DNA of 43,939 nucleotides from Parvibaculum sp. (GTDB lineage Bacteria; Pseudomonadota; Alphaproteobacteria; Parvibaculales; Parvibaculaceae): the NCBI RefSeq assembly GCF_030694575.1, contig NZ_JAUYUS010000115.1, forward strand, positions 1 through 43,939, written 5' to 3'. Within the stretch, counting starts at the first letter, position 1. Each line of letters begins with the position of its first letter. The notes below the pieces were generated by a model. It did no database searches and was not told the origin of the DNA. It worked only from the letters and a program-made list of their open reading frames with translations. Both the position numbers and the translations under genes were made by a program. This document shows positions 17,779 through 29,364 of this stretch, in pieces.

Positions 17779-18474
17779 TCGTATCCTTCGTTACCCTGGG
17801 TCCCGCGCCATCAGAGGGCACGGGCATTTTCCGGGCGGTCCTTCCGCCCATAGCGCTCAAGTCTGGCAAGATCCGCCACGACTTTCGCCTGCATGCGTCC
17901 CTGGATCAGGGCTGCATGTATCACATTTCCGCGGCCCAATGCCAAACCCATTTCATAGGCCCAAAGCGGGCTCAGGGTGGCGACATCGGGCAGAATACCT
18001 TGCTCTTTCGCCACGCGGAGGCGTTGTTCGAGCTTGCGGCGGCCATCTTCGGCACCGTCGCGGGCCTCAATGAGGCAAACGACGCGGCCCCGGTCGATGG
18101 CCGTCATTACCTTCTCAAAGCCTGTCTCCAGCGCACCGGCCTTGCGGGCGAGGCCCAGCGTATCGGCGGCGCGGCGGGCGAGCAGACGCTCCACAAGATC
18201 GGGAAGACCAAGGTCCGCGACGACGGAAGCCTTGGCCGCCCTAGCGAAATGACCCTTCGCGACGGCTTTTTCAACCATCGCGCGGGTTCCTGTTACCCAA
18301 AAGCCGCGTCCGGGAAGTTTTTCCGCCAGATCCGGCACGACCCGGCCTTCCGGATCGAGCACGAAGCGGATCAGCCCCTCCTTCGGGCCGCTCTCCCCGG
18401 AGACGATGCAGCGGCGCTCCGAGGGATCGGCGGCTTCGTCGCCGCCCTCCGGATCGCCGTCAGCCACATCGCCG

Positions 18475-20085
<1,611 letters not shown>

Positions 20086-20089
20086 TCTC

Positions 20090-20713
20090 TTATTCTCCGT
20101 CGGAGGGGGCATCGTCGGAGGCGTCTGGCGCCCTGCCCTGTCTTTTGAGACTTTCCCTTATGAGATCGTCGCTCATCACGAGCTTCGCCTCACTCAACTG
20201 ACGGAACGGCAGACCGAGAACCTGCGGCTCCGAAAAACCTTCGATATCGCACTCAACGAGAACTTCGCCGTCTTCGACGCCCTGCAGCAGGCCACGAAAG
20301 CGCTTGCGGCCCGACAGGGCTTCCGACAATTCGATCTTGGCGTCGAAACCCTGCCAGCGTTCGAAATCCTTCGGCCTCGTCAGCGGCCGGTCGATGCCGG
20401 GCGACGAGATCTCGAGATTGTATTCGCCGGGGATCGGGTCCTCGACATCGAGCACGGCCGAAAGCATGCGCGAGAGTTCCGCGCAATCCTCGACCGACAT
20501 CGAGCCGTCGGGACGTTCCGCCATGATCTGCAGCGTCTGACCGTCCTGCGCGCCGAAGCGCACCCGCACGATCTCGAATTCCGCGCCTTCGGCCGGGCCG
20601 CGCAACAGGTCGAATACCTGACGCGCCACGCCGGGCGGCGCGATCAGATGCGTGTCGAGCGCGGCAAGGTCTGCCGCGCCGCTGTCAGGCTTTTTGTCGA
20701 GACCCGTGGCCAA
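20090..20713 (-). CDS. rimP: Ribosome maturation factor RimP
   Basis: A 207-residue 30S assembly factor with the conserved EYNLEISSPGIDRPLTRPKDF signature in the middle and a C-terminal Sm-like half. It is slightly longer than most RimP because of an acidic tail (APDASDDAPSDGE). Translation appears to start at TTG (MATGLDKKPD) with GGAG about nine bases upstream. It is the first gene of the rimP-nusA-ylxR-infB-rbfA-truB-rpsO operon, and nusA begins four bases after its stop. Confidence 0.94.
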   Translation of the reverse strand: MATGLDKKPDSGAADLAALDTHLIAPPGVARQVFDLLRGPAEGAEFEIVRVRFGAQDGQTLQIMAERPDGSMSVEDCAELSRMLSAVLDVEDPIPGEYNLEISSPGIDRPLTRPKDFERWQGFDAKIELSEALSGRKRFRGLLQGVEDGEVLVECDIEGFSEPQVLGLPFRQLSEAKLVMSDDLIRESLKRQGRAPDASDDAPSDGE

Positions 20714-20756
20714 AGGCCGTTCTCCAAACCGAATGCATCAACGAGGCCCCAGAAAC

Positions 20757-20792
20757 AAAAAAAGCGGGCCCCCGTTTCCGGAGACAGCCCAC
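20757..20792 (-). terminator. Intrinsic terminator/attenuator hairpin in the rimP leader
   Basis: On the minus strand, GTGGGCT pairs with GGCCCGC (outer) and CTCCG with CGGGG (inner, GAAA tetraloop), followed directly by seven Ts (20757-20763). It lies between the predicted promoter (20823-20852) and the rimP start (20713). It may be an attenuator for the rimP-nusA-infB operon or the terminator of metK-trmB. Confidence 0.7.
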
Positions 20793-20822
20793 TCTGAGAG
20801 CGTCGCTGACTTGATTGGCGCC

Positions 20823-20852
20823 TATATAGCGCCTTTTAGGGGGCGAGGGCAA
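20823..20852 (-). promoter_or_regulatory. Predicted promoter of the rimP-nusA-infB operon
   Basis: Minus-strand TTGCCC (20847-20852) and TATATA (20823-20828) are 18 bp apart. The -10 box is embedded in a short palindrome, GGCGC (20817-20821) and GCGCC (20829-20833). It predicts a leader of about 100 nt containing the terminator hairpin. Confidence 0.5.
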
Positions 20853-20872
20853 GGGGCGCGCGGGCCCGGATT

Positions 20873-21598
20873 TCAGGCGCGGCGGAAGGAGAGATAGACG
20901 GGGGTGCGGCCTTCGCGGATCGCTTTCGCCTCATAGCGCGTTCCGGGCCAGCCTTCATAGGGGGTGCGCCAGTCGGCCGGCTTTTCCGCCGTCCAGATGA
21001 AGGTTTCGCCGTTCTCGCGGTTGAAGCGGGCGATATGGGCGAGGGTCCAGGCGATGTAATCGGGGATGTCGCTGGCGAAGCGCAATTCGCCGCCGGGCTT
21101 CAGAGCGCGGGCGAGGAAGGCCAGCGTCTCGTCATTGATGAAGCGGCGCTTGTTGTGGCGCTTTTTCGGCCAGGGATCGGGATAGAGGATATTGATGCGA
21201 GCGAGCGATGCCGGAACGAGCCGCTCCAGAAGAAAGCGTGCGTCGTCGTTGAGGATGCGGACATTGCCGAGGCCGCGCTCGTCGATCTCCGCGATAAGCT
21301 TGGCGACGCCGTTCACGAAGGGCTCGCAACCGAGAAAGCCGATGCCGGGATGAAGCGACGCCTGATGCGCCAGGTGTTCGCCGCCGCCGAAGCCGATCTC
21401 AAGCCAGATTTCCTCCGGCGCGCCGAACAGCGCGCGAGGATCGATGGCTTTGTCCTCAAGCGAAATGGAGACCCTCGGGAAGAGGGTCTCCATCAAATAC
21501 GCCTGGCGGGACCGCAGGCTCTTGCCCTTGGTCCGGCCATAGACATGACGCCGGGACTTTTCCGCGGCACTGCCCAGATGTGAACTTCTCGGGCTCAT
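20873..21598 (-). CDS. trmB: tRNA (guanine-N7-)-methyltransferase TrmB
   Basis: A 241-residue SAM-dependent enzyme making m7G46 in tRNA. The SAM loop is EIGFGGGEHLAHQA, and the family signature YPDPWPKKRHNKRR is present. The N-terminus carries the usual basic RRHVYGRTKGKSLRSRQ segment. It lies 15 bp downstream of metK and is very likely co-transcribed with it, so the enzyme that makes SAM and one of its users share a transcript. Confidence 0.96.
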   Translation of the reverse strand: MSPRSSHLGSAAEKSRRHVYGRTKGKSLRSRQAYLMETLFPRVSISLEDKAIDPRALFGAPEEIWLEIGFGGGEHLAHQASLHPGIGFLGCEPFVNGVAKLIAEIDERGLGNVRILNDDARFLLERLVPASLARINILYPDPWPKKRHNKRRFINDETLAFLARALKPGGELRFASDIPDYIAWTLAHIARFNRENGETFIWTAEKPADWRTPYEGWPGTRYEAKAIREGRTPVYLSFRRA

Positions 21599-21613
21599 GC
21601 AGCTCGCGTTTCG

Positions 21614-22783
21614 TTAGCGGATTTCCGCCTCGAGCTTGCCGGCGAGGTCGGTCTTCTCCCACGAGAAGCCACCATCCGACTCCGGCATGCGGCCGAAGTG
21701 GCCGTAGGCGGCGGTGCGTTCGTAGATCGGCCGGTTGAGCTGGAGATGCTCGCGGATGCCGCGCGGCGAAAGGTCCATGCATTTCGCCACGGCGCGCTCC
21801 ACCGCTTCTTCCTCGACCTTGCCGGTGCCGTGCAGATCGACATAGATCGAGAGCGGCTTCGAGACACCGATCGCGTAGGAAAGCTGGATGGTGCAACGCT
21901 CGGAAAGACCCGCTGCCACAACGTTTTTGGCGAGGTAGCGCGAGGCATAGGCGGCCGAGCGGTCGACCTTCGTCGGATCCTTGCCGGAGAAGGCACCACC
22001 GCCGTGAGGCGCCGCACCGCCGTAGGTGTCGACGATGATCTTGCGGCCGGTGAGGCCGGCGTCGCCGTCCGGACCGCCGATGACGAAGTTGCCTGTGGGG
22101 TTCACGTAGAATTCCTCTTCCGGCGGGAACCAGCCGGCCGGCAGCACGTCTTTCACAACGGCGCGCACGAGTTCGCGCAAATCGGTCAGCTTCACACCGG
22201 CCTTGTGCTGCGTCGAGACGACGACGGAGGTGACACCGACGGGCTTGCCGTTTTCGTATTTCAGCGTGACCTGGCTCTTCGAATCCGGTTCGAATTCCGA
22301 ACGCTCGCCGGAATGGCGAAGTTCGGCCATGCGCTTCAGGATACGATGCGAATAGATGATCGGAGCAGGCATCAGCACGTCGGTTTCGGTGCAGGCATAG
22401 CCGAACATGATGCCCTGGTCGCCGGCGCCTTCGTCCTTGTTGCCGCTGGCGTCCACGCCCTGCGCGATGTCGGCGGATTGCGCGTGCAGCAGCACCTCGA
22501 CATCGGCCTTCTTCCAGTGAAAGCCTTCCTGCTCGTAGCCGATCGCCTTGACGGCCTGACGCGCCGTCTCCTCGATCATTTCCTTGGTGATGGAAGCAGG
22601 ACCGCGCACTTCGCCGGCCAGCACGATCTTGTTGGTGGTGGTCAACGTCTCGCATGCGACGCGGGCAAACGGGTCCGCTGCCAGATAGAGATCGACGACG
22701 GCGTCGGAAATCCTGTCGCACACCTTGTCGGGGTGGCCCTCTGAAACGGATTCGCTGGTGAACAGGAAATTTGACCTAGCCAA
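21614..22783 (-). CDS. metK: S-adenosylmethionine synthetase
   Basis: A 389-residue enzyme making SAM from methionine and ATP. Conserved motifs include [20 protein letters not shown] at the N-terminus, [12 protein letters not shown] in the middle, and the Gly-rich [16 protein letters not shown] loop. The start is placed at a TTG (MARSNFLF) because AGGGAG lies six bases upstream and homologues begin there. The ATG five codons earlier has no ribosome site. A palindrome and a promoter-like pair lie upstream. I see no SAM riboswitch that I recognise. Confidence 0.96.
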   Translation of the reverse strand: MARSNFLFTSESVSEGHPDKVCDRISDAVVDLYLAADPFARVACETLTTTNKIVLAGEVRGPASITKEMIEETARQAVKAIGYEQEGFHWKKADVEVLLHAQSADIAQGVDASGNKDEGAGDQGIMFGYACTETDVLMPAPIIYSHRILKRMAELRHSGERSEFEPDSKSQVTLKYENGKPVGVTSVVVSTQHKAGVKLTDLRELVRAVVKDVLPAGWFPPEEEFYVNPTGNFVIGGPDGDAGLTGRKIIVDTYGGAAPHGGGAFSGKDPTKVDRSAAYASRYLAKNVVAAGLSERCTIQLSYAIGVSKPLSIYVDLHGTGKVEEEAVERAVAKCMDLSPRGIREHLQLNRPIYERTAAYGHFGRMPESDGGFSWEKTDLAGKLEAEIR

Positions 22784-22901
22784 GTTGATCTCCCTCATGG
22801 GTCTGAGATGAGTTTGTGCCCGATGCCGCGGAACCGCCCGCCGGGCTTCGAAATATGCCGATGCGGGACAATATCGCTTGTGCCGGGCCCAGCGGCTCTG
22901 G

Positions 22902-22929
22902 TTTTTACAAGGATCGGATGCCGGGTCAA
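22902..22929 (-). promoter_or_regulatory. Predicted metK promoter
   Basis: Minus-strand TTGACC (22924-22929) and TAAAAA (22902-22907) with a 16-bp spacer. The perfect inverted repeat at 22946-22967 lies 16 bp upstream of the -35 box. Confidence 0.4.
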
Positions 22930-22945
22930 CAGCCGAACGCAAAAA

Positions 22946-22967
22946 GATATGCACATACGTGCATATC
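22946..22967. promoter_or_regulatory. 22-bp palindrome between the XRE regulator gene and metK
   Basis: Perfect 9-bp arms GATATGCAC and GTGCATATC around ATAC, in the 208-bp XRE-metK gap. On the minus strand it is followed by TTTTTG, so it could act as a weak terminator for the XRE gene. Its AT-rich perfect symmetry and position just upstream of the metK promoter also fit an operator for the neighbouring regulator. Confidence 0.6.
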
Positions 22968-22991
22968 CTCTGAATATTTACCGTAATGAAA

Positions 22992-23435
22992 TCAGGAGAC
23001 GAGAAGCTTGCCGTCTTCGGCCATCTCGGCTTCATCCGCCATGCCGCCCAGCGTCTTCACGAGATCGAGGATGCGCTTGCGAAGTTTCGCGTCTGTGATG
23101 GCGAAAAAGGCGCTGTTGAGCTGGATCCCCTCGGCGGTGGAGAGAACGTCCATGTCGAAACCGGCGGATGCCCCCGGCTCGAACGGACCATCGCCTGTCT
23201 CACCGGATTCCACTCCTTCGAAGAAATATTCGATGGGAACACCCAGCACGCTGCCGATCTGGTAGAGGCGGCTCGCACCGATGCGGTTGGTGCCCTTCTC
23301 GTATTTCTGGACCTGCTGGAAGGTAAGCCCAAGGCTCTCGCCGAGCTTTTCCTGGCTCATGGCGATCAGCATGCGGCGCATGCGGACCCTGGCCCCTACA
23401 TGGACATCGATCGGATTGGGCAATTTGCGTGGCAC
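22992..23435 (-). CDS. XRE-family (Cro/cI-type) transcriptional regulator
   Basis: A 147-residue DNA-binding protein. The helix-turn-helix occupies about residues 12-70, with [20 protein letters not shown] as its core. It starts at GTG with AAGG eight bases upstream. This lnt-XRE-metK order is conserved in many alphaproteobacteria (for example in Sinorhizobium, as I recall), which suggests it may control metK or SAM-related genes; that link is inference. ATGCAA-type sites flank its own promoter region (TTGCATC at 23491, GATGCAA at 23547) and resemble the half-sites of the metK palindrome. Confidence 0.88.
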   Translation of the reverse strand: MPRKLPNPIDVHVGARVRMRRMLIAMSQEKLGESLGLTFQQVQKYEKGTNRIGASRLYQIGSVLGVPIEYFFEGVESGETGDGPFEPGASAGFDMDVLSTAEGIQLNSAFFAITDAKLRKRILDLVKTLGGMADEAEMAEDGKLLVS

Positions 23436-23561
23436 ACTGAACCCTTCGAACCGGTGACAGGTTTTGCAGAATACAACCTTAAGTCGAGCCTTGCATCAAA
23501 GTCACATCCCAAAAAATGGCGGAAATCCCCAAGGACTACCATTGTGGATGCAACCTTTACG

Positions 23562-25223
23562 TCAGGCGCGGGGACGGCCGTACCAGACGGCGCCGGCTGC
23601 GGCGATCAGCAGGAAGGCGAGGAAGAGGTCCCCGAGCCGCGCATAAAGCGTCGGCTGCAGAGGTGCGGGAAGCGCCGCGTCGATGACGCCGCGCGCGTCG
23701 AGCGGCAGGCTTTTGACGACACGGCCATAGGGGTCGATCACCGCCGAGATGCCGCTGTTCGCGGCGCGGACGAGCGGCAAACCCTGCTCCACGGCGCGGA
23801 GGCGGACTTGGGAAAAATGCTGCCAGGGGCCGGCGGATCTGCCGAACCAGGCGTCGTTCGTGATGTTGACGAGCCAGTCCGGCCGCGCGCCGGGCGCGAC
23901 GACTTCGCCGGGAAAAATGACCTCGTAGCAGATGAGGGGACTGACCGGCGGAAGGCCGGACAGGGCGAGCGTCACCGGCCCGGGGCCGACATCGAAGCTG
24001 CCCTGGAACTGCACAAGCTGGCGCAGGCCTATGCGGCCGAGCCAATGGCGCAAGGGCACATACTCGCCGAAGGGCACGAGATGATGCTTGTCGTAGGTCG
24101 CGGCGATCTCGCCGTTGGAGTCGACGACATAAAGGCTGTTGTAGAAAACGCGCAGCCGCGTCGAAGGACCGCCCGGCTCCGGCTCACCCCGATTTGAGCC
24201 GGCGATGAGTTTAGCCCCCTCCGGCAGAATACGGCCGATGGCGCCCAGCACATAGGGCTCGCGCGCGAGCAGCACAGGCACGGCATTTTCCGGCCAGACG
24301 ACGACAGTGCCGCCGTCGATGCCATGCGGCCGCTCCGGCGTCGGCTCCTGCGACATGCGCAGGAGCTGGCCGATGATGGTGAGAAGGCGGTCGGGATCGT
24401 TCCAGTTGTCGGCGAAGGGCGTGTTCGGATGCACGATCCTGACATTGACGCCTTCGGCATAGGTCAGCTCGGCCGAGGACAGGCGCGCGGCGCCGCCGAC
24501 CCAGAGGAGCGCAAGGCTTGCAAGCGCGATCAGCGGCGCGGCGAGAAGCTCACCGTCGACGGCGTGCTGGGCAGAGCTCACCCTTGTATCGAAAGAGGCG
24601 GGCGACCCGACAATCAACAATGCAATGAGCGACAGGCCATAGGCGCCGACCAGAGCGGCGACCTGCATGAGCGCATCGGAGCCGGTGAAACTCTCGCCGA
24701 TCAGGTTCCAGGGAAAGCCCGTCAGCACATGGCCGCGCAGCCACTCGAAGACGGTCCATGCGAGCGCGAGGACGACGACGCGCCTGTAGCCGCGAAACCA
24801 GAAGAGCCGCGCAAGCGCCGCTGCCGCGCCGGTGAAGAGGCCGAGCCCCGCCGGCAGCAATGTGACGGCGACGGGCAACAGGAAGGCGAATTTGTCGGCC
24901 TCGACCAGAAAGGCATGGCCGACCCAGTAGAGCCCCAGAAAGAAATAGCCGAAGCCGAACCACCAGCCGACGGCACCCGCCCGCCACATGACGCGGCGGC
25001 GGCGCGAGCGCGTCGGCTCGCCGACCCCATCGAGAAGCCAGACAAGAAACGGAACGGTGATAAAGAGGACGGGAAGGAAATCGTAAGGCGGGAGTGCAAG
25101 CACGCTGAGGGCGCCGGCAACGAAAGCGGCGAGATGACGCCGCCAGCCGCGCAGTTCGGCAAGGATGGTGGCGACGCGCTCGACGCGGTAGACGGCAGCG
25201 GCGACGCCGCTTTCAACCCGCAC
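23562..25223 (-). CDS. lnt: Apolipoprotein N-acyltransferase
   Basis: A 553-residue inner-membrane enzyme that adds the third acyl chain to lipoproteins. The N-terminal half has several hydrophobic segments (about 30-65, 85-105, 113-140, 148-160, 186-207, 227-245). The nitrilase domain follows, with catalytic Glu312 (VVWPENA), Lys379 ([12 protein letters not shown]) and Cys432 ([11 protein letters not shown]). A last hydrophobic segment (about 532-546) returns to the membrane. It starts at GTG three bases after corC, so it belongs to the same operon. Confidence 0.95.
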   Translation of the reverse strand: MRVESGVAAAVYRVERVATILAELRGWRRHLAAFVAGALSVLALPPYDFLPVLFITVPFLVWLLDGVGEPTRSRRRRVMWRAGAVGWWFGFGYFFLGLYWVGHAFLVEADKFAFLLPVAVTLLPAGLGLFTGAAAALARLFWFRGYRRVVVLALAWTVFEWLRGHVLTGFPWNLIGESFTGSDALMQVAALVGAYGLSLIALLIVGSPASFDTRVSSAQHAVDGELLAAPLIALASLALLWVGGAARLSSAELTYAEGVNVRIVHPNTPFADNWNDPDRLLTIIGQLLRMSQEPTPERPHGIDGGTVVVWPENAVPVLLAREPYVLGAIGRILPEGAKLIAGSNRGEPEPGGPSTRLRVFYNSLYVVDSNGEIAATYDKHHLVPFGEYVPLRHWLGRIGLRQLVQFQGSFDVGPGPVTLALSGLPPVSPLICYEVIFPGEVVAPGARPDWLVNITNDAWFGRSAGPWQHFSQVRLRAVEQGLPLVRAANSGISAVIDPYGRVVKSLPLDARGVIDAALPAPLQPTLYARLGDLFLAFLLIAAAGAVWYGRPRA

Positions 25224-25226
25224 GCG

Positions 25227-26189
25227 TCAGCCTTCCGCCGGTGCGGGGGCCGAGGAACTATCTTCCGATGTGGGCAGAAGATGTATCCGCATGCGCTTGA
25301 TGCGGCGCGGATCGGCGTCCTTCACCTCGAATTCGAGGCCCGCCGGGTGGCGGACAAGCTCGCCCCGCAGCGGTACACGGCCGAGAAGCGAGAAGACGAG
25401 GCCGGCCAGCGTGTCGACATCGTCTTCGTATTCTTCCTCGACCAGACGGATGCCGATCATCTCTTCAAGCTCCTCGATCGGGCAACGCGCATCGGCGTCG
25501 ATCGAGCCGTCGTCGCGGCGCACGAGAGCGGGCCCTTCGTCCGTGTCGTGCTCGTCTTCTATCTCGCCGACGATCTCCTCGACGAGATCCTCGATCGAAA
25601 CGAGACCGTCGGTGCCGCCATATTCGTCGATGACGAGGGCGAGATGGATGCGCGTCGCCTGCATCTTCACGAGAAGATCGAGCGCGGGCATGGAGGGTGG
25701 CACGAAGAGAATGTCGCGCCGGATCGACCGCAACGCAAAGGGCTGCCGGGGGGAGGGGGCGCCTTCCTCGGGCGGCGCAAGCCAGGCGAGCACGTCCTTC
25801 AGATGGACCATGCCGAGCGGATCGTCCAGCGTCTCGCGGTAGATCGGCATCCGCGAATGGCTCGATGCGTGAAAGAGGCGGAGGCATTCCTCGAGCGAGG
25901 CACCTTCCTCCACGCCCACGACGTCGGCGCGCGGCACCATGACATCGTCGACGCGCAACTCGCCGAACTTCAGGATGTTGACGAGCATATGCCGCTCTTC
26001 GGCGGTGAGGCCGCGATGCATGTCCTCATGCTCCTCGATTACCTCTTCGAGGCTTTCGCGGAGCGAGCTGTCGCCCGTGCCGTTCATCCCCAGAAGCGTG
26101 CGGAGCCAGCCGAAACGCGAGCGGCCGCGCGAATAGGAGGAACCGTCTTTGGAAGGAGCGACGAGAGATCGGTCGGTCGTATCGGCCAT
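25227..26189 (-). CDS. corC: CorC/TlyC-type hemolysin-family CBS protein
   Basis: A 320-residue cytosolic protein with an N-terminal helical part, a CBS pair (about 75-210; [12 protein letters not shown] and [20 protein letters not shown]) and a C-terminal CorC_HlyC transporter-associated domain (about 225-305). Members are linked to Mg2+/Co2+ resistance or membrane transport; no membrane segment is visible here, so it is the soluble CorC type. It lies between ybeY and lnt, as in most proteobacteria. Confidence 0.93.
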   Translation of the reverse strand: MADTTDRSLVAPSKDGSSYSRGRSRFGWLRTLLGMNGTGDSSLRESLEEVIEEHEDMHRGLTAEERHMLVNILKFGELRVDDVMVPRADVVGVEEGASLEECLRLFHASSHSRMPIYRETLDDPLGMVHLKDVLAWLAPPEEGAPSPRQPFALRSIRRDILFVPPSMPALDLLVKMQATRIHLALVIDEYGGTDGLVSIEDLVEEIVGEIEDEHDTDEGPALVRRDDGSIDADARCPIEELEEMIGIRLVEEEYEDDVDTLAGLVFSLLGRVPLRGELVRHPAGLEFEVKDADPRRIKRMRIHLLPTSEDSSSAPAPAEG

Positions 26190-26198
26190 TGTCTTCGT

Positions 26199-26756
26199 TT
26201 ATCGTCCGGTGTGATCGGCGTCATAAGGATCGGCGATGCCGAGGTCTTCCAGTATGTCGCGTTCGAGCGCTTCCATCTCGTCGGCCTCCACGTCTTCGAT
26301 GTGATCGTGCCCGAGGAGATGGAGCACGCCATGCACCGTCAGGTGGGAGAGGTGATCTGCGAATTTCTTTTTCTGTTCGGCGGCTTCGCGAACGATCGTC
26401 TCGCGCGCGAGCACGACATCGCCGAGAAGCGGCGTCGCGCCGGCGAAGGCCGCTTCGGGTGCGCCGGTGTCGGGCATCTCGGCGGCCGGAAAGGACAGAA
26501 CATTGGTGGGACCGCTCTTGCCGCGATAGGCCTTGTTGAGCTTCGCGACCAGCGCATCGTCGCCGAGCACGATGCAGAGTTCCGCCGCCTCGCCGCCTCG
26601 CGACACCGCATAGGCGTGTTCGGCGGCCCGGCGCACGGTTTCGTCGGTGCCGCTTTCCCAATCTCCGGCCTCGCGCAGAACCTCGATCTCGAGCCCGGAA
26701 ATCGAGCTGTGAGACCGGTCGCTGCGTTTTCGCCCCGGGGAGCCGTCGGAACTCAT
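26199..26756 (-). CDS. ybeY: Endoribonuclease YbeY (16S rRNA maturation)
   Basis: A 185-residue zinc-dependent endoribonuclease involved in 16S 3'-end maturation and ribosome quality control. The metal site is HGVLHLLGHDH with His142, His146 and His152. The N-terminal 20 residues are a polar extension beyond the usual family length. Its start overlaps the phoH stop by four bases (ATGA type), showing translational coupling. Confidence 0.95.
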   Translation of the reverse strand: MSSDGSPGRKRSDRSHSSISGLEIEVLREAGDWESGTDETVRRAAEHAYAVSRGGEAAELCIVLGDDALVAKLNKAYRGKSGPTNVLSFPAAEMPDTGAPEAAFAGATPLLGDVVLARETIVREAAEQKKKFADHLSHLTVHGVLHLLGHDHIEDVEADEMEALERDILEDLGIADPYDADHTGR

Positions 26757-27781
26757 TTGGTGCCCTCCAGAAGTCCACGTTCGCGGGCATTGTAGGCCTT
26801 GACGATGCGCGTGACGAGCGGATGCCGCACGACATCGGCATCCGAGAAATGCACGGTCGAGCAGCCGGGAACGCCTTCCAGAACCTCCAGCGCGTCGCGC
26901 AGGCCCGATTTTGCGCCGAGCGGCAGGTCGACCTGGCTCGGGTCGCCGGTGATCGCCATGCGGCTGTTTTCACCGAGGCGGGTCAGGAACATCTTCATCT
27001 GAACGGGCGTACAGTTCTGCGCTTCGTCGAGGATGACGAAGGAATTGGCCAGCGTGCGGCCGCGCATGAAGGCGAGCGGTGCGACCTCGATCTCGCCGGA
27101 CTCGATGCCCTTCATTGCCTGCTCGCCCGGCAGCGTGTCGTAGAGTGCGTCGTAGAGCGGGCGCAGATAGGGGTCGATCTTCTCTTTCAGATCGCCCGGG
27201 AGAAAGCCCAGACGCTCACCCGCCTCGACGGCGGGACGCGACAGGATGATGCGGTCGACGCGCTTCTGCAGCAGCATGGAGACGGCGACGGCGACGGCGA
27301 GATAGGTCTTGCCCGTGCCGGCGGGACCGACGCCGAAGACGAGTTCGTTCGACATCAGGGCGTCGATATAGGTTCCTTGCGTCTGCGAGCGCGGGCCGAT
27401 GACGCGGCGTTTCGTCTGGATCTGCTGGCGCGCGAGGCCGCTTTGCGGCTGGGCGAGATCTGCGTCGGGTGCCGTTGCCATGCGGATCGCTCCTTCGACT
27501 TCGCCGGTGCTGACTTCCTGGCCGGATTTGAGCCGGGCATAAAGATCCTTGAGCACGCGGTCGGCCTGATTACGCGCATGGGCGTTGCCGGTGATGACGA
27601 GCTTGTTGCCGCGCGACGTCGCGAGCACACCGAGACCCTGTTCAATACGCGCGAGGTGCCGGTCGTTGGTTCCGAAAAGCTCGGTCAGGAGACGATTGTC
27701 GTCGAAGGCAATGACAAGGCTGTCATCGCCGCCCGTTTCACCCTTCGATGTCTTCATTCCACCTGTTGCGCTCAACTGCAC
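26753..27781 (-). CDS. phoH: PhoH-like P-loop ATPase (YbeZ)
   Basis: A 342-residue cytosolic ATPase of the PhoH family, the usual partner of YbeY in RNA metabolism. Walker A is GPAGTGKT at 152-159 and Walker B is FVILDEAQN. An N-terminal KH-like part (about 20-100) precedes it. Translation may start at GTG (MQLSATGG, AAGGA upstream) or at the ATG eight codons later. I found no Pho box upstream of this gene. Confidence 0.94.
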   Translation of the reverse strand: MQLSATGGMKTSKGETGGDDSLVIAFDDNRLLTELFGTNDRHLARIEQGLGVLATSRGNKLVITGNAHARNQADRVLKDLYARLKSGQEVSTGEVEGAIRMATAPDADLAQPQSGLARQQIQTKRRVIGPRSQTQGTYIDALMSNELVFGVGPAGTGKTYLAVAVAVSMLLQKRVDRIILSRPAVEAGERLGFLPGDLKEKIDPYLRPLYDALYDTLPGEQAMKGIESGEIEVAPLAFMRGRTLANSFVILDEAQNCTPVQMKMFLTRLGENSRMAITGDPSQVDLPLGAKSGLRDALEVLEGVPGCSTVHFSDADVVRHPLVTRIVKAYNARERGLLEGTK

Positions 27782-27835
27782 CCTGTCCTTTCGACGTGCG
27801 TATGACCACCGACAATTCCGACTTCGGGTCCGACT

Positions 27836-29272
27836 TCAGACGAGGACCCCCGCTTCTTCGCGCAGGCGCCCTCGCAGGCTGTTTCGATGCCCCTCCTCGA
27901 TCACGACATCGACAAGGCTGCCGAAGAGATGTTCCGGCGCGTCGTCGATATGAACCGACTGGAGATAGGGGCTGCGGCCGACGAGCTGGCTCTCGCCACG
28001 GCCGCGCCGGTCGAAGAGGACCGGCATGGTGCGGCCGGCGCAGCCTGCATTGAAAGCCAGCTGCTGCTCGCCGAGAAGTGCCTGAAGACGCTGCAACCGT
28101 TCGCTCTTGACGTCTTCCGGCACCTGATCTTCTTCCGTCGCGGCGGGCGTGCCGGGACGGGGGCTGTATTTGAAGCTGTAGGCCTGCGCGAAGCCGACGG
28201 TGCGGATGAGGCCGAGCGTCGCCTCGAAATCCGCTTCCGTCTCGCCGGGGAACCCGACAATGAAATCCGACGAGAGGGCGATGTCGGGCTTTGCGGCACG
28301 GATGCGGTCGATGATGCGATAATAGGTATCCGCGTCGTGACGGCGGTTCATCGCCGCCAGGATGCGGTCCGAACCCGACTGCACCGGCAGGTGAAGATAA
28401 GGCATCAGCTCCGGCACATCGCGATGCGCGGCAATGAGTTCTTCATCCATGTCGCGAGGATGGCTCGTCGTGTAGCGCAGCCGTGCCAGTCCGTCGATTT
28501 GCGCGAGTGCGCGAATGAGGCGGCCGAGCGTTGCCGGACGGCCCGTCTCGTCCACGCCATGCCAGGCGTTGACGTTCTGGCCGAGCAGCGTGATCTCGCG
28601 CACGCCTGCATCGACCAGTGCGCGCGCTTCCTCGAGAATGCGCGCGATGGGCCGCGAGAATTCGCTGCCGCGCGTATAGGGCACGACACAGAAGGTGCAG
28701 AACTTGTCGCAGCCCTCCTGAATGGTCAGGAAGGCGGTTGCGCCACGCGCCAGCGTCTTGCGCTTTTCCGGCATGGGCAGAGTGCCGAATTTGTCGTCGG
28801 CCGGAAATTCCGTCTCAACGATGCCAGGCCCACCATTCGCAAGGCGCGCGACATATTCCGGCAGACGATGATAGGTCTGCGGCCCGAACACGAGATCGAC
28901 GACGGGCGCGCGGCGGCGCATCTCCTCGCCTTCGGCCTGCGCGACGCAGCCGGCCACACCGATCAGCAGCTCTTCGCCGCGCCCGGATTTTTCCTTCTTC
29001 AATTCGCGCAGGCGGCCGAGTTCCGAATAGACCTTGTCCGCCGCCTTTTCGCGGATGTGGCAGGTATTCAGAATGACGATGTCGGCATCGTCGGGCGTAT
29101 CGACTTCCGAATAGCCGGACGGCGCCATGACATCGACCATGCGGGCCGAGTCATAGACGTTCATCTGGCAGCCATAAGTCTTGACGAAGATTTTCTTGCG
29201 CGGCGCGCCGGGTTCGGCCTTCAGGCCCTCTTCCGATGCGACGGTACGGGATGGCGCTTGATGATCGTGCAA
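27836..29272 (-). CDS. miaB: tRNA-2-methylthio-N6-dimethylallyladenosine synthase MiaB
   Basis: A 478-residue radical-SAM methylthiotransferase acting on A37 of tRNAs. The MTTase cluster cysteines are Cys35 (KTYGCQMN), Cys71 (NTCHIREKA) and Cys109 (AGCVAQ). The radical-SAM cysteines are 188, 192 and 195 (CDKFCTFC). A TRAM domain ends the protein. The start is uncertain: the only suitable codon before the conserved region is a TTG ([10 protein letters not shown]) with GAGGAG about 13 bases upstream, and the frame is open for 70 more Arg-rich codons that look like shadow. Confidence 0.94.
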   Translation of the reverse strand: MHDHQAPSRTVASEEGLKAEPGAPRKKIFVKTYGCQMNVYDSARMVDVMAPSGYSEVDTPDDADIVILNTCHIREKAADKVYSELGRLRELKKEKSGRGEELLIGVAGCVAQAEGEEMRRRAPVVDLVFGPQTYHRLPEYVARLANGGPGIVETEFPADDKFGTLPMPEKRKTLARGATAFLTIQEGCDKFCTFCVVPYTRGSEFSRPIARILEEARALVDAGVREITLLGQNVNAWHGVDETGRPATLGRLIRALAQIDGLARLRYTTSHPRDMDEELIAAHRDVPELMPYLHLPVQSGSDRILAAMNRRHDADTYYRIIDRIRAAKPDIALSSDFIVGFPGETEADFEATLGLIRTVGFAQAYSFKYSPRPGTPAATEEDQVPEDVKSERLQRLQALLGEQQLAFNAGCAGRTMPVLFDRRGRGESQLVGRSPYLQSVHIDDAPEHLFGSLVDVVIEEGHRNSLRGRLREEAGVLV

Positions 29273-29364
29273 TGTGTGCGCTCGTCTCCTCTGGGAACTC
29301 GACTGATGGGCAAGCCTATCATGTATCGGCGCCCTGGGGCGAATGGATTGGGCGGTTCCGCCGG

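Noticed and set aside
15292-17853. 853-codon plus-strand frame opposite infB
   Set aside because: Shadow frame of infB with no domain; its length only reflects the high GC content and few stops.
20793-20872. A tRNA gene upstream of rimP, as found in some proteobacteria
   Set aside because: No T-loop GTTCGA-type motif and no cloverleaf; only promoter-like and hairpin sequence is seen.
22784-22945. SAM riboswitch in the metK leader
   Set aside because: I looked for the SAM-II and SAM/SAH conserved cores and saw neither; the leader has no obvious pseudoknot-forming elements. A covariance-model search would be decisive.
24324-26795. 823-codon plus-strand frame spanning lnt, corC and ybeY on the other strand
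   Set aside because: It crosses three well-supported genes in antisense and shows no family resemblance.
27782-27835. Pho box upstream of phoH
   Set aside because: No CTGTCA-type direct repeat is present; the gene is the YbeZ-type PhoH tied to ybeY, not a phosphate-starvation gene.
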